Shown: piece after piece, positions 52,965-64,000 of the stretch | Layout: the number at the start of each line of letters is the position of its first letter | How positions within the stretch are numbered: the stretch's first letter is position 1 | The notes under the pieces: generated by a model | What the model was told of the DNA's origin: nothing | What the model saw: only the letters and a program-made list of their open reading frames with translations | Databases searched by the model: none | Assembly: GCA_026004655.1 (NCBI GenBank) | Contig: BPJO01000009.1 | Location: forward strand, 62,001-126,000 | Direction: 5' to 3' | Source: Phycisphaerae bacterium | Lineage (GTDB): Bacteria; Planctomycetota; Phycisphaerae; Tepidisphaerales; Tepidisphaeraceae | Length of the DNA: 64,000 bases | Made by a program: the position numbers and the translations under genes

Positions 52965-54287
52965 TCAGGCCAAGGGTAATTCGAGGGTCGAAGTGGTTCC
53001 TTTTCCAGGTTCGCTGGTCATTCGGAAGTTACCCCGAAAGTTCTCCGCGACTAAACGAACGAGGAACAGTCCCAATCCCATCCCGCGGCCGGGTTCTTTG
53101 GTGGTAAAAAACGGGTCACCCGCCCGTTTCAACACCTCTGCATCCATCCCATGACCTTGATCCACCACGTCGAAAGCGATTGTCGACCTCAACCGACGAA
53201 TGATCAGTCGGACTTTCGCATCCAGGGGAGAAGCATCGATCGCGTTTCGGATCAAGACCGTCAGGGATTGTTCGATGGCAGGACACGGACAAGCGATGGA
53301 ATCGCCACCGACCGGACCGAGAATCTCCAAACGAGACTTTTCATCCTCTCGGAGGTGCTGTCGTAAACGTTCGAGCAAATCTGACAATGGAGTGGTGACG
53401 TTGGAGGGATCGGTCGCCACGTCCACCCTCATACGATCGAGAATGAATCGGCATCGGTCGCATTCCTGACGGATCAGTCTGGCGTCTTCGACCAGATCGG
53501 GCGATGCGGGGAGCTTGGCAATAGCCAATTCCAGTTCCTTAGCGACCACAGCGATGGTGGCGAGTGGGGTTCCCAGCTCATGGGCTGCCCCGGCAGCCAA
53601 GGTCGTCAACGTGCTGAGCTTCTCATGACGCTCGTTTCGTTCTCGTAGTTCGCGGATTTCCCGTTCGCGGGCCTGCAAAGATCGGCTGACCCTGCCCGAA
53701 AAATAAGCTACCAACGAACCGATCAACGTGAGGTTGGCAATCAATCCTAGCGTCCGTATCGCGGGGGAAAGTTCCCCATCGGTCAGACGGATGGGGGTAA
53801 TGACAAACAATGACGAATACCCAGCAACCCCGGCAATCACGATCAGCCAAGTCCAACCACCCCCCAACATGGTCACCGCCATCGCTACGTGAACCAGATA
53901 AAGCGTACTGAACGGATTTTCGGGCCCGCCGGTGCAGATCAACAGTCCTGTCAACAACGTCATGTCCAAAAGCAGCACGACAAAAATCACCCAGGTCGGG
54001 ACAGACCGGGTTTGAGACCATTTCCACAGAATCACGTTGCTCAAAACGGTGATCCCGACTACCACCATGACCGGTGTTAACGGTGCTCTCAACCTCAGTG
54101 CATGGGCGACAAGAGTAGCGGTGAGTTGACCAACAATAGCCAACCAACGAAGTCTCATTAGCCAGATCAGAACGATTCGTGGTTCCCGAACGGGAGGGAA
54201 TAAGGTGGTCTCATGTTCGTTCGTCGAAATGTCGGGCCGCGGGTTTTGCACGATTGCAAGTGTAACTCGAGGATTGATCGAGTGCAT
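52965..54287 (-). CDS. RegB/PrrB-like redox sensor histidine kinase
   Basis: A 440-residue membrane kinase. About six hydrophobic spans occupy residues 40-200 and include GGPENPFSTLYLVHV, the GGPxNPF motif that in RegB contributes to quinone sensing. The kinase part has the H-box LAAGAAHELGTPLA, N-box LIRNAIDAS and ATP-binding DQGHGMD and GMGLGLFLV. Together with the regulator downstream it forms a probable redox two-component system. The redox Cys seen in some RegB proteins is not obvious in the H-box region. Confidence 0.9.
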   Translation of the reverse strand: MHSINPRVTLAIVQNPRPDISTNEHETTLFPPVREPRIVLIWLMRLRWLAIVGQLTATLVAHALRLRAPLTPVMVVVGITVLSNVILWKWSQTRSVPTWVIFVVLLLDMTLLTGLLICTGGPENPFSTLYLVHVAMAVTMLGGGWTWLIVIAGVAGYSSLFVITPIRLTDGELSPAIRTLGLIANLTLIGSLVAYFSGRVSRSLQAREREIRELRERNERHEKLSTLTTLAAGAAHELGTPLATIAVVAKELELAIAKLPASPDLVEDARLIRQECDRCRFILDRMRVDVATDPSNVTTPLSDLLERLRQHLREDEKSRLEILGPVGGDSIACPCPAIEQSLTVLIRNAIDASPLDAKVRLIIRRLRSTIAFDVVDQGHGMDAEVLKRAGDPFFTTKEPGRGMGLGLFLVRLVAENFRGNFRMTSEPGKGTTSTLELPLA

Positions 54288-54683
54288 CGTTTTGATTTTG
54301 TTCGAAGGTTTAGGATCACTGGCTTGACAGAGCGACTCAGAAGACTAAACTAGGTTTCGGATTGGACACAATAAGACCAAGCAATCATTAGACAGCCCGG
54401 TTCGGATCGGTGCATACACGGTTCCGTTCTCGGCTGTTATTGTTTGCGCGTGTAACATATAAGTGGTGCTGTGAAAACGAGTTGCGTTTTCTGACAATTT
54501 GATGAGCGGGATCAGGCCGGACAAAAACGAACGAAAGCCTGTCCCGAAACATGACCGGGCTACGTCAAAAACAGGTGGACGTCGGCTACGGTCTTTTATT
54601 CGTTTGATTCGGCGAGTCGATGCCCTGATCGATGATAAGTCCTGAAATAATAGCGATTTAGGGTGAGAGAAAGAGGTCTTGCG
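54288..54683. other. Intergenic region upstream of rpoB
   Basis: No gene in 396 bp. A TTGACA (54324-54329)/TAAACT (54346-54351) pair with 16-bp spacing is a candidate promoter, which would give rpoB a leader of about 325 bases. Confidence 0.5.
54324..54351 (+). promoter_or_regulatory. Candidate rpoB promoter
   Basis: TTGACA and TAAACT spaced by 16 bp. The -35 is perfect and the -10 matches four of six. Transcription from here would include a long untranslated leader. Confidence 0.5.
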
Positions 54684-57600
54684 ATGAAGGTGAACGAGAT
54701 CCGAGATTTCAGCAAGCGTGGCGATGCCATGGCGGTGCCCAACCTGATCAAAGTCCAACAGGAAGCCTACCATCGATTCCTGCAAAAGGACGTTGATCCT
54801 TCCAAACGGAAAGATGAGGGTTTAGAAGCCTTGCTTCGCGAAGTGTTCCCGATCGTCAGTTATGACGAAAACCTCCGTTTGGATTACATCGGTTACAGTT
54901 TGTCCGAATCCCGATATACGATCGATGAATGCAGGGCGCTGCGTCTGACCTACGGCATGCCGTTTCGGATTTCGGTCCGTCTGAGTCGTAAGGACAAGGA
55001 CGAAGTGCTCGAAGATACGATCTATGTCGGTGAAATCCCGATCATGATCGGTGGTGGCGAGTTCATCATCAACGGTGCCGAACGGGTCATCGTCAATCAG
55101 CTGCATCGTTCTCCCGGGGTCGATTTCCTTGTCGAAACCCAAGAAGGGGACCGTCCCCTCCACGGGTTCAGAGTGATTCCCGAACGCGGCTCCTGGATCG
55201 AGTGTTCGGTCACCAAGAAAGATGCTTTGGCCGTCCGGATCGACCAGTCCAGTAAGATCCCTGCGACCACCTTCATTCGTGCGTTGGACCCGAAGTATTC
55301 CACCTCCGAAGCCATCATCAAAGAGTTCTACACGATCGAAAACATCAAAGTCTCTCAGCTTCAGCCGAACTACTACGCCGCCTCGACCATTATTGACACC
55401 GAATCCGGCGAAGAACTCGTCAAAGCCGGGGCCCAGATCGGTGAAGCCTTGAACAAAATCCAGGCCAGTAATCTGAAGACCGTTGCGGTGGTGACCAAGG
55501 TTTCTGATCCCCTGATCCTCAACACCCTCGCCGAAGATTCTTCCGAATCCCACGAAGCTGCCCTGATGAAGATTTACGCCCGGTTGCGTCCGGGTAATCC
55601 TCCTCAACTCGACAAAGCCAAAACCCTCTTCCACGAAAAGTTCTTTGACGAAAACCGTTATCGTCTGGGTCGGGTGGGTCGTTTCCGAATCAATCGCAAG
55701 TTCGAGCAGAACGTTCCGGAGACCGAAATGGTTCTCCGAAGCGAGGACTTTATCGGGTCGTTGAAGTACATGTTTACCCTCCGTTCCGGTGAGGGGTATG
55801 TTGATGACATCGATCATCTGGGGAATCGTCGTCTCCGGACCATCGATGAACTTGCGGCTGAGGAGCTTCGCAAGGGTTTCTTAAAACTCAAACGGACCGT
55901 TCAGGAAAGAATGTCCCTGAAAGATCCCAACGAGATCACCAAGATCGCTGAATTGGTCAACAGCAAATCGATTTCGTCGGCCATCGACTTTTTCTTCGGA
56001 CGTGGCGAATTGTCGCAGGTGGTGGATCAGACCAATCCGCTGAGCACGTTGACGCACGAGCGTCGTTTGTCGGCACTGGGACCGGGAGGATTAAACCGCA
56101 AACGGGCCGGGTTCGAAGTGCGTGACGTCCATATTTCGCACTACGGTCGGATCTGTCCGATCGAAACTCCCGAAGGAACCAACATCGGTCTGATCGCATC
56201 ATTGTCGATTTATTCCGACATTGACGAATATGGGTTCCTCATCACCCCGTACCGGGTGGTCAAGGACGGGAAAGTGACCGGAGAGATCAAGTACCTTCGT
56301 GCGGATGAGGAAATGAAGGCCACCCTCGCCCCGCCTGACGTGGTCGAAAATGGGGAAATCAAAAAAGGTCAGGTCCTGGCACGGGTGCAAGGGGATCTGG
56401 CGACCGTCTCGCACAAGGAGGTGGAATATGTGGATATTTCACCGAAACAGACCGTTTCGGTCTCCGCGGCTTTGATCCCGTTTTTGGACCATGACGACGC
56501 CAACCGCGCGTTGATGGGATCGAACATGCAACGTCAAGCGGTGCCTTTGTTACGTACCGATCCTCCGATCGTGGCTACGGGAATGGAAAAACCGGTCGCC
56601 CAGAACTCGGGGATGGTCGTGCGGGCTGAAAGGGCGGGAGTGGTCACTTATGTCGATGCCGAACGTATCCTGATCGACAATGCAGACGAATACGTGCTTC
56701 GCAAGTTCCACGGGTTGAACGAACGAACGTGCCTCAACCAGAAGCCGATCGTGAAAAAAGGTCAACGTGTGAAAAAAGGTCAGATCATCGCCGATTCCGC
56801 AGCCACTCACCAAGGGGAGCTGGCACTGGGACGGAATCTTCTCGTAGCGTTCATGACCTACGACGGATACAACTTCGAGGACGCGATCGTCATCAACGAA
56901 CGTCTGGTCAAGGACGACACGTTTACGTCCATCCATATCGAGGAATACGATGTCGAGATCCGGGAGACAAAGCTGGGTCGTGAAGAGTTTACCCGAGACA
57001 TTCCGAACGTCAGCGAACGCGCGCTGGCGAACCTCGATGAATCGGGGGTCGTCCGTGTCGGTACGCGGGTCGGTCCCGGCGACATCCTGGTGGGCAAAAT
57101 CAGCCCCAAGAGCAAGTCCGAACTGACACCGGAAGAAAAACTCCTGCACGCGATTTTCGGTCGGGCCGGCGAAGACGTGAAAAATGACTCCCTGGAAATG
57201 CCCGCCGGTGAAGAAGGGGTGGTCATCAAGACTCAACGTTTCAGCCGACGCATGCACATGAGCGATGAACAGAAAAAATCGCTCAAAAAGGAAATCGACA
57301 AGTACGAAAAAGAACAAAACGCCAAAGCCGTCGAAATCTTCCGTCAGATGATTACGGAGATGAACGACGTGACCGGTCAGATCATGGTCGACCCCGACAC
57401 CCGACAGAAAGTCGGTCAGTCCGACAATATCGAGGTCGTCATGGAGCAGATCGAGACGATCACAGAATTGACCGAATCGTCCTTAGACAAGTTTGCCCAG
57501 AGCTGGGTCAAAGGGACCAAAGAAGCCAAAGAGCAGGCGATGAACACCTTCAGTCGGTTCTGGCCTCGTGTGCAGGCGGTCCTGAAGGAAAAGAACCGCA

Positions 57601-58478
57601 AGATGGAACACATGAAACGAGGCGACGAGCTTCCTTCCGGTGTTCTGGAAATGGTCAAGGTGTACGTCGCCACCAAACGAGCACTTTCCGTCGGCGATAA
57701 AATGGCCGGTCGACACGGGAACAAAGGTGTCATCGCGAGGATCGTCCCCGAGGAAGACATGCCTTTCCTCGAAGACGGAACGTCGGTCGATATCCTGCTC
57801 AACCCCCTGGGCGTGCCTAGCCGCATGAACGTTGGTCAGATCCTCGAAACCCATCTGGGTTGGGCTGCTGCGGTTCTGGGCTTCCAAGCCATTACCCCGG
57901 TATTCGACGGTGCCACGGAAGACGAAATCTTCCAAGCCGTCGAAGAGGCTAATAAGGCCGTCATCGAACGTCGAAAAGAACGGGTCGCCAAAAAGCAACC
58001 CCTGGACCCCCGACAAATCGATGTCGAAATGCCTTACGGGGGCAAGATTCAGTTGTACGACGGTCGAACCGGCGAACCGTTCGAACAAAAAACGACCGTG
58101 GGGTACATGTACATGCTTAAGCTGCACCACCTGGTGGATGACAAGATCCATGCCCGGGCGACCGGACCGTACAGCCTGATCACCCAGCAACCCCTTGGTG
58201 GAAAAGCCCGCACCGGCGGTCAGCGGTTCGGGGAAATGGAAGTCTGGGGTCTGGAAGCTTACGGAGCTGCTTACGTGCTTCAGGAACTGTTGACGGTCAA
58301 ATCCGATGACGTCGAAGGACGTACAAAAATCTATGAAAGCATGGTCAAAGGCACCAACACGCTCGAAGCCGGTACTCCGGTCTCATTTGACGTGTTGTGT
58401 AACGAAATCCGCGGGTTGGGATTGAACATCCAGCTCGAAAAGAAGAAAGGTGCCGCTTCGGATGAGGACCTGATGTGA
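54684..58478 (+). CDS. rpoB: RNA polymerase beta subunit
   Basis: A 1264-residue catalytic subunit of RNA polymerase. Conserved segments include [16 protein letters not shown], the rifampicin-region [33 protein letters not shown], and the C-terminal [25 protein letters not shown]. The ATG at 54684 has AAAGAGGT eight bases upstream and is preferred over the GTG at 54663. No ribosomal protein genes (rplJL) precede it; a histidine kinase gene lies upstream on the other strand. It is separated from rpoC by a small membrane-protein gene. Confidence 0.98.
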   Translation: MKVNEIRDFSKRGDAMAVPNLIKVQQEAYHRFLQKDVDPSKRKDEGLEALLREVFPIVSYDENLRLDYIGYSLSESRYTIDECRALRLTYGMPFRISVRLSRKDKDEVLEDTIYVGEIPIMIGGGEFIINGAERVIVNQLHRSPGVDFLVETQEGDRPLHGFRVIPERGSWIECSVTKKDALAVRIDQSSKIPATTFIRALDPKYSTSEAIIKEFYTIENIKVSQLQPNYYAASTIIDTESGEELVKAGAQIGEALNKIQASNLKTVAVVTKVSDPLILNTLAEDSSESHEAALMKIYARLRPGNPPQLDKAKTLFHEKFFDENRYRLGRVGRFRINRKFEQNVPETEMVLRSEDFIGSLKYMFTLRSGEGYVDDIDHLGNRRLRTIDELAAEELRKGFLKLKRTVQERMSLKDPNEITKIAELVNSKSISSAIDFFFGRGELSQVVDQTNPLSTLTHERRLSALGPGGLNRKRAGFEVRDVHISHYGRICPIETPEGTNIGLIASLSIYSDIDEYGFLITPYRVVKDGKVTGEIKYLRADEEMKATLAPPDVVENGEIKKGQVLARVQGDLATVSHKEVEYVDISPKQTVSVSAALIPFLDHDDANRALMGSNMQRQAVPLLRTDPPIVATGMEKPVAQNSGMVVRAERAGVVTYVDAERILIDNADEYVLRKFHGLNERTCLNQKPIVKKGQRVKKGQIIADSAATHQGELALGRNLLVAFMTYDGYNFEDAIVINERLVKDDTFTSIHIEEYDVEIRETKLGREEFTRDIPNVSERALANLDESGVVRVGTRVGPGDILVGKISPKSKSELTPEEKLLHAIFGRAGEDVKNDSLEMPAGEEGVVIKTQRFSRRMHMSDEQKKSLKKEIDKYEKEQNAKAVEIFRQMITEMNDVTGQIMVDPDTRQKVGQSDNIEVVMEQIETITELTESSLDKFAQSWVKGTKEAKEQAMNTFSRFWPRVQAVLKEKNRKMEHMKRGDELPSGVLEMVKVYVATKRALSVGDKMAGRHGNKGVIARIVPEEDMPFLEDGTSVDILLNPLGVPSRMNVGQILETHLGWAAAVLGFQAITPVFDGATEDEIFQAVEEANKAVIERRKERVAKKQPLDPRQIDVEMPYGGKIQLYDGRTGEPFEQKTTVGYMYMLKLHHLVDDKIHARATGPYSLITQQPLGGKARTGGQRFGEMEVWGLEAYGAAYVLQELLTVKSDDVEGRTKIYESMVKGTNTLEAGTPVSFDVLCNEIRGLGLNIQLEKKKGAASDEDLM

Positions 58479-58489
58479 GATGACCGGAC

Positions 58490-58804
58490 ATGGCCTCGGC
58501 CTTGAGAAGACTCGGCGTGTTTCTATTTTGCCTCGGCGGTTTGACCGTGGTGATAGGACTCGTCCCGATCGGCTTGGCTTGGGTTGATCAACAGATGGAA
58601 CAGACCTTGCTGGCCGTTGCAGTGGTCGGCGGGTTGCTGGTGGTATGCGGTCTGGTGATGGATTTTCTGGGTAGCCAGGCGGTCCGCGAACGCCAGCAGA
58701 CCGGGAATGCGGTGACGTTGGAAAATGAACCCAAACCCCCGACGATGCGCTTATCCGCTTCGCCGAAGGGCAAAAAGGGGTATCAAGAAGACTTGATGGC
58801 TTGA
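58490..58804 (+). CDS. Small two-span membrane protein between rpoB and rpoC
   Basis: A 104-residue protein with two hydrophobic segments ([40 protein letters not shown]) and a charged cytoplasmic tail. It begins 11 bp after rpoB and ends 50 bp before rpoC, so it is almost certainly co-transcribed with them. The family is not recognised. A membrane-protein gene between these two genes is unusual. Confidence 0.78.
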   Translation: MASALRRLGVFLFCLGGLTVVIGLVPIGLAWVDQQMEQTLLAVAVVGGLLVVCGLVMDFLGSQAVRERQQTGNAVTLENEPKPPTMRLSASPKGKKGYQEDLMA

Positions 58805-58854
58805 TTTTGATGCTTCCGGTTCACAAACCGGTGGATCCAGTTTGGAGAAAGACG

Positions 58855-61800
58855 ATGTCAGAAGCCCTCTATGATCGTGTGAACGATTACGGTTCGGTAA
58901 AAATTCAGCTCGCCAGCCCTAACGACATCCGTTCATGGTCGTTCGGCGAAGTCAAAAAGCCCGAAACCATCAATTATCGAACCTACCGTGCTGAGAAGGA
59001 CGGTCTGTTCTGCGAGCGGATTTTTGGTCCGGAACGGGACTGGGAATGCTCCTGCGGCAAATACAAGGGCACGAAGTACAAAGGTATTATCTGTGACCGT
59101 TGCGGGGTGAAGGTAACCCATTCCCGCGTGCGGCGCAAACGGATGGGCCACATCAATCTCGCAGCCCCGGTCGTTCACATCTGGTTCTTCAAAGCGCTTC
59201 CTTCACGTCTGGGGGCGCTGCTGGACATGAAGACCAGTGACATCGAAAAGGTGATCTACTTCCAGGATTATGTCGTCACCGACCCGGGAAAAACCCCGTT
59301 GAAATCCAAACAACTGCTGACCGAGGAAGAATACCGGTCCGCTTATGAAAAGTATCCCGGCGAGTTCGAGGCCGAAATGGGCGCCGAAGCCATCAAGAAG
59401 CTGCTCATATCCCTCAACCTCGACGCGGAACAAAGGAAAATCCGCGAAGAAATCGAAAAAACCAGCAGCAAGCAGAAGCTCAAGGACTTGACCAAGCGTC
59501 TAAAAATGATCGAAGCCATCCGTGGTTCGGAGAACAAACCCGAATGGATGGTCATGGACGTCATTCCGGTCATCCCTCCGGATCTGCGTCCTCTGGTCAT
59601 GCTGGAAAGCGGTAACTTCGCCACCTCCGACCTCAATGACCTGTATCGCAGGATCATTAACCGTAACAACCGTTTGAAGAAATTGGTAGACCTCAACGCC
59701 CCCGAGGTCATTATCCGCAACGAGAAGCGGATGCTCCAACAGGCGGTCGACGCGCTGTTTGACAACGGTCGATGTCGACGACCGGTTCTGGGTTCCAGCA
59801 ACCGTCCGCTGAAATCCCTGACCGACATGATCAAAGGCAAGCAGGGACGTTTCCGTGAAAACCTGCTGGGTAAACGTGTGGACTATTCCGCCCGGTCGGT
59901 CATCGTGGTCGGTCCGGATCTGAAATTGCATCAGTGCGGTCTGCCGAAAAAAATCGCGCTGGAACTCTTTCAGCCGTTCATTATCCGTAAATTGCGTGAA
60001 CACGGACTGGCCGACACGATCAAGTCGGCCAAACGGATGCTGGAACGCAGGGATCAGGAAGTCTGGGACATCCTGGAAGAGGTGATTTATCAGCACCCGG
60101 TTCTGTTGAACCGTGCCCCGACCTTGCACCGAATGGGTATTCAGGCGTTCGAACCCGTGCTCGTGGAAGGTAACGCCATCAAGATCCATCCGTTGGTCTG
60201 CAAAGGCTTTAACGCCGACTTCGATGGCGACCAAATGGCCGTGCATTTGCCTCTTTCGATCGAAGCCCAGGCCGAGGCGCACGTGCTGATGCTCAGCCCG
60301 CACAACATTTTCTCCCCGGCCAACGGTTCGCCGATCATTACGCCTTCGCAGGACATCGTGCTCGGGTCGTATTACATCACGGTGGACCGAGAGGGAGACA
60401 AAGGCGAGTTCAGTTACTTCAATTCGGTGTTCGAAGCGTTCATGGCGTTTGATCAGAAGAAAATCGCTATGCACACGCGAATTTTTGTACGCCTTCAGGA
60501 CCGCGATTTCGTGATTCCAAACGATAAAAGCGGTCCGGTCCCGATCGAACAGGTGAGCTTCCAACACCTCGAAGAGCATCGCAAACGTCATCAGCCGGGT
60601 TACACCCCCCGTGAGATGCCGTCGAATTACTCCAGTCGTGTCATTCTCACGACGGTCGGACGGTGCATGTTCAACGACATCCTGCCCAAGGAAATGCCGT
60701 TCTACAACTACGGTCTGACTTCAGGCGGATTGTCGCGTGTGATCGCGGACACGTATGAAAAGCTGGGTCGTCCGGCCACCATCGATCTGTTGGACAACAT
60801 GAAGCAGCTGGGTTTCCGTCGCAGCACCCTGGCAGCGCTTTCGTTCGGGATTACCGACGTCCGTTCCCCGGAATCCAAAGCCGCTATCCTCGAAGAAGGT
60901 CAGAAAAAGGCCGACCGCGTCGAGAAAAACTACAAGATCGGTGCGATCACAGAACAGGAACGTTACGCCCAGCTGATCGAAATCTGGTCGCATTGCCGCG
61001 AAAAGGTCGCCGCGGACCTCTTGGCAGGTCTCGAAGCCGATTATCGCGACCCTCAAGGTCATCCGGTGACCAAAGAAGAAGCCCAGAGCAAAGGTTATCT
61101 CCGGTATCTCAACCCGATCACCATGATGCTCGGTTCCGGTGCCCGAGGGAACAAATCTCAGATGCAGCAGCTCGGTGGGATGCGTGGTCTGATGGCCAAA
61201 CCCTCGGGTGAAATGATCGAAACCCCCATCCGATCCAACTTCCGTGAAGGTCTGTCCGTGCTGGAATACTTCAGCAGTACGCACGGTGCCCGCAAAGGTC
61301 TGGCCGACACCGCGCTGAAGACCGCCGACTCCGGTTATCTGACCCGTAAGCTCTGCGACGTGGCGCAGAACGTCATGATCCAGATGCTGGACTGCGGCAC
61401 GGTCAATGGGGTGACCAAATCGACCATCTACAAAGGCGAAACCGTCGAAGTACCCCTGGAGGACATGATCGTGGGTCGTACCGCCCGGGATACGATTCGA
61501 AATCCCATTACGGACGAAACGATCGTGGCAGAAAACCAGATCATCACCCTTGAAATCGCCCGAAAAATCAAAGAACTCAAGTTGGAATCGATCCGTGTCC
61601 GAAGCCCGTTGACCTGCGAAAGCCCCCGTGGTCTTTGTGCCAAATGTTATGGCGTGGACATGTCCACCAACAAGCTCGTCGAAGAAGGTATGGCCGTCGG
61701 GATCATCGCGGCGCAGTCGATCGGTGAACCCGGAACCCAGCTGACCATGCGTACCTTCCATACCGGTGGTGTGGCCAGCAGCCAACTGATTGAAAACGAT

Positions 61801-63264
61801 ATCAAATGCTCGACGGCCGGGACCATCGAGCACCGGGACATTAATGCCGTCGAAGTCACCGATCAGGAAGGCAATAAGCGTCTGATCGCGTTGAAGCGCA
61901 ACGGTGAAATCGCGGTCGTCGATTCCAAAGGACGTGAACTCGAGAAGTTCAAAGTGCCTTACGGGGCTACCGTTTTGGTGGCTCACGGGACCAAGGTCAA
62001 ACCCCGCGACCAGTTGTGCACCTGGGACCCGCACATCACCCCGATCCTGGCGGAAAAGGCCGGTATCGTGAAGTACGAGGACATCGAGGAAGGAGAAACC
62101 GTCCGTCTGGAAGAAGAAAAGAAGGGTTCGGGATCGGCCAAGCTGGTGGTTACAGAACACAAAGGGGAGCGTCACCCCCGAATCACCATCGTCGGCGACG
62201 ACGGAAAGATCCTCGACTTCCATTACCTTCCTGCCAAGGCGCGTATCGAAGTGTCCGACGGTCAGAGGATCCAGGCCGGTCAACAGTTGGCTCGTCAACC
62301 CAAAGAGGCCGGTGGAACCGTCGACATCACCACCGGTCTTCCTCGGGTTACCGAGCTGTTCGAAGCCCGCAAACCCAAAGACCCCGCAGTCCTGGCCGAG
62401 ATCTCCGGAACGGTCGAACTCCGTTCTGACCGTCGTCGTGGCAAGATGACCATCATCGTCCGCAACGAAACCGGAATGGAACGAGAACACCATGTCCCGC
62501 AGGACAAGGAACTGATGGTTCACACCGGTGACGTGGTCGAAGCTGGTGACCCGCTGATCCGTGGTCCGGTCATCCCACAGGAAATTCTCCGAATCAAAGG
62601 CGAAGAGGCCCTTTACACGTATCTGCTGTCCGAAGTGCAGAACGTGTATCGTGCTCAAGGTGTGAAAATCAACGACAAGCACATCGAGACGATCGCAGCC
62701 CAGATGTTACGCAAGGTCAAGATCGAGGACCCCGGTGATACCCGATTCCTCCCCGGCGAAGTCGTCGACAAGTTCCGTTTCCGACGTGCGAATGAGGAAA
62801 TCGCCAACAGCTATAAAGTCGTCGATCCCGGAGGCACGTCCTTCAAGGAAGGGGACATCGTGGATAAAGAAAGCTTCCGACAGGCCAATGAGACCGCCGA
62901 GGCGTCCGGGAACCAGCCTGCCAAGGGCAAAAAGCCCCGTCCTGCCCGGGCTAAACCGTTATTGTTGGGTATTACCAAAGCTTCTCTCCAAAGCGAGTCG
63001 TTTATCTCCGCAGCCAGCTTCCAGGAGACGACCAAAGTCTTGACCGAAGCCGCCATGGCCGGGGCGAAGGACATGCTCTTGGGTCTGAAGGAAAACGTCA
63101 TCCTCGGTCACCTGATCCCTGCGGGGACAGCCTTTAACCCGCATCTGAACCTCAAGATCAAGAAACTGGTTCAGGACGAAACGGGCGAATCAGTGGATCG
63201 GACGACGACTTCGACCGAGAAAACTCAAACGACTGGCGACGTCGTACCTCAGGCAGGAACCTGA
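58855..63264 (+). CDS. rpoC: RNA polymerase beta-prime subunit
   Basis: A 1469-residue subunit. It has the zinc finger [20 protein letters not shown], the active-site [14 protein letters not shown], the bridge-helix region [12 protein letters not shown] and [24 protein letters not shown]. The ATG at 58855 has GGAG seven bases upstream; the longer frame overlaps the preceding gene. The C-terminal part contains two similar short units (about 1310-1350: [18 protein letters not shown] / [18 protein letters not shown]). A strong terminator follows. Confidence 0.98.
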   Translation: MSEALYDRVNDYGSVKIQLASPNDIRSWSFGEVKKPETINYRTYRAEKDGLFCERIFGPERDWECSCGKYKGTKYKGIICDRCGVKVTHSRVRRKRMGHINLAAPVVHIWFFKALPSRLGALLDMKTSDIEKVIYFQDYVVTDPGKTPLKSKQLLTEEEYRSAYEKYPGEFEAEMGAEAIKKLLISLNLDAEQRKIREEIEKTSSKQKLKDLTKRLKMIEAIRGSENKPEWMVMDVIPVIPPDLRPLVMLESGNFATSDLNDLYRRIINRNNRLKKLVDLNAPEVIIRNEKRMLQQAVDALFDNGRCRRPVLGSSNRPLKSLTDMIKGKQGRFRENLLGKRVDYSARSVIVVGPDLKLHQCGLPKKIALELFQPFIIRKLREHGLADTIKSAKRMLERRDQEVWDILEEVIYQHPVLLNRAPTLHRMGIQAFEPVLVEGNAIKIHPLVCKGFNADFDGDQMAVHLPLSIEAQAEAHVLMLSPHNIFSPANGSPIITPSQDIVLGSYYITVDREGDKGEFSYFNSVFEAFMAFDQKKIAMHTRIFVRLQDRDFVIPNDKSGPVPIEQVSFQHLEEHRKRHQPGYTPREMPSNYSSRVILTTVGRCMFNDILPKEMPFYNYGLTSGGLSRVIADTYEKLGRPATIDLLDNMKQLGFRRSTLAALSFGITDVRSPESKAAILEEGQKKADRVEKNYKIGAITEQERYAQLIEIWSHCREKVAADLLAGLEADYRDPQGHPVTKEEAQSKGYLRYLNPITMMLGSGARGNKSQMQQLGGMRGLMAKPSGEMIETPIRSNFREGLSVLEYFSSTHGARKGLADTALKTADSGYLTRKLCDVAQNVMIQMLDCGTVNGVTKSTIYKGETVEVPLEDMIVGRTARDTIRNPITDETIVAENQIITLEIARKIKELKLESIRVRSPLTCESPRGLCAKCYGVDMSTNKLVEEGMAVGIIAAQSIGEPGTQLTMRTFHTGGVASSQLIENDIKCSTAGTIEHRDINAVEVTDQEGNKRLIALKRNGEIAVVDSKGRELEKFKVPYGATVLVAHGTKVKPRDQLCTWDPHITPILAEKAGIVKYEDIEEGETVRLEEEKKGSGSAKLVVTEHKGERHPRITIVGDDGKILDFHYLPAKARIEVSDGQRIQAGQQLARQPKEAGGTVDITTGLPRVTELFEARKPKDPAVLAEISGTVELRSDRRRGKMTIIVRNETGMEREHHVPQDKELMVHTGDVVEAGDPLIRGPVIPQEILRIKGEEALYTYLLSEVQNVYRAQGVKINDKHIETIAAQMLRKVKIEDPGDTRFLPGEVVDKFRFRRANEEIANSYKVVDPGGTSFKEGDIVDKESFRQANETAEASGNQPAKGKKPRPARAKPLLLGITKASLQSESFISAASFQETTKVLTEAAMAGAKDMLLGLKENVILGHLIPAGTAFNPHLNLKIKKLVQDETGESVDRTTTSTEKTQTTGDVVPQAGT

Positions 63265-63595
63265 GGATGGTAAGTTAAAACCGTGAAGTCGACGGGTGGC
63301 TTTTGAATCGATCAAAAGCCACCCGTTTTTTGGACCCCCGATCATTAGCCGTAAACCTTTTTTTAAAAAAGACTTATAAATAAAGTATTGCACCCCTTCT
63401 CGGTTCCCCGGATCGATGACATCTTGACAATTCGTGTATTCATGATTCAAACTTCCGCCCCCCGGAGTGTCTTTTTGACATATTTATGAAAACGAATGTG
63501 TCACAGGAGGGGTGAGGGTTTGACCGATACGTGGTCAGGGGTGTGTGAGGTTAGAGGTATACAATCACAAAGGCGTGAGCCGGAAAGAGCAGGAC
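63265..63595. other. Intergenic region between rpoC and topA
   Basis: It contains the rpoC terminator, then AT-rich DNA with two TTGACA hexamers (63425-63430 and about 63474-63479), neither with a clear -10 at 16-18 bp. No gene seen. Confidence 0.55.
63293..63331 (+). terminator. Strong intrinsic terminator of rpoC
   Basis: A perfect 14-bp stem, CGGGTGGCTTTTGA (63293-63306) and its complement (63312-63325), five-base loop, followed by TTTTTT. Confidence 0.95.
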
Positions 63596-64000
63596 ATGGC
63601 CAAGAAAAAAAACGGCAAACACCTCGTGATCGTCGAATCGCCCGCCAAAGCGAAAACGATCAATCGTTACCTCGGAGACGACTTCATCGTCAAGGCGTCG
63701 ATGGGGCACGTCCGGGATTTGCTCAAAGGTGAAAAAGCCATCGACCTGAACACTTTTACACCCCGTTACGAAATCATCAAAGAACGGGGAAAGGAAAAAG
63801 TCGTTTCCGAACTCAAAAAACTCGCCAAATCCGCCCCGGACGTGTATTTGGCGACCGACTTGGACCGTGAGGGAGAAGCTATCGCCTGGCACTTGAAAGA
63901 GGCTTTGGGATTGGATGATGACGTCAAACGTGTCATTTTCAACGCGATTACCAAGACCGAGATCCAAAAGGCCTTTGCCAATCCTCACAAAATTAACATG
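63596..64000 (+). CDS. topA: DNA topoisomerase I, N-terminal part
   Basis: The first 135 codons of topoisomerase I; the gene runs off the window. The Toprim domain is visible: [19 protein letters not shown] (catalytic Glu), SMGHVRDL, and [15 protein letters not shown], followed by FNAITKTEI. The enzyme relaxes negative supercoils. The start is the ATG at 63596, with AGAGCAGGA upstream. Confidence 0.95.
   Translation, partial: MAKKKNGKHLVIVESPAKAKTINRYLGDDFIVKASMGHVRDLLKGEKAIDLNTFTPRYEIIKERGKEKVVSELKKLAKSAPDVYLATDLDREGEAIAWHLKEALGLDDDVKRVIFNAITKTEIQKAFANPHKINM

Noticed and set aside
1-64000. CRISPR array
   Set aside because: No set of equal-length direct repeats with regular spacers was seen anywhere in the window.

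Overview
The window is a stretch of a probable Planctomycetota chromosome (Phycisphaerae is a guess) of moderate GC, interrupted by a GC-richer integrated plasmid-like element of about 41 kb. The planctomycete assignment rests on an LEPR-XLL type N-terminus (SLEPRRLLA) in a secreted repeat protein, a GH29 fucosidase, and an rpoBC block detached from the ribosomal protein operon. No species can be named from the sequence alone.

Left chromosomal flank (1-about 6800): an ABC ATPase and a large membrane-anchored partner, a cysteine-paired lipoprotein, and an ECF sigma factor followed by a probable membrane anti-sigma factor, all on the minus strand. Right flank (about 47.8-64 kb): tRNA-Pro(UGG), tRNA-Met(CAU), ispG, a LOG-family protein, a GH29 fucosidase, a RegB/RegA-like redox two-component pair, rpoB, a small membrane protein, rpoC with a strong terminator, and the start of topA.

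Integrated element (about 6.85-47.87 kb). Its left end carries a complete heavy-metal efflux operon on the minus strand: small secreted Cys protein, TolC-like lipoprotein, adaptor, P-II-like protein, P1B-4 type ATPase, CzcA-type RND pump, and two small periplasmic or lipoproteins. A near-consensus promoter lies only a few bases before the first start codon. Next comes a plasmid core on the plus strand: ribbon-helix-helix protein, replication protein with an internally duplicated domain, ParA and ParB, with a perfect DnaA box upstream. Mobilisation and maintenance genes follow: a coupling ATPase broken by one base in a C6 run, a replication-relaxation protein, a CHC2/Toprim primase, ArdC-like antirestriction protein, a second TraD/TraG-like ATPase, a second large ParB, and small plasmid-type proteins. 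Cargo includes an OLD-family nuclease, a Ca-binding repeat protein cluster, and an unexplained two-gene unit (GNAT-like protein plus membrane protein). A large serine recombinase closes the element and its 3' end runs through the tRNA-Pro gene. No VirB-type secretion channel was found, so the element looks mobilisable rather than self-transmissible.

The most striking unexplained feature is about 0.94 kb (22301-23237) with no credible gene but a dense series of different perfect hairpins, some nested into a multi-branch junction and one with a possible pseudoknot. It looks like a large structured non-coding RNA carried by the element. A smaller structured block (29767-29876) lies before another plasmid gene.
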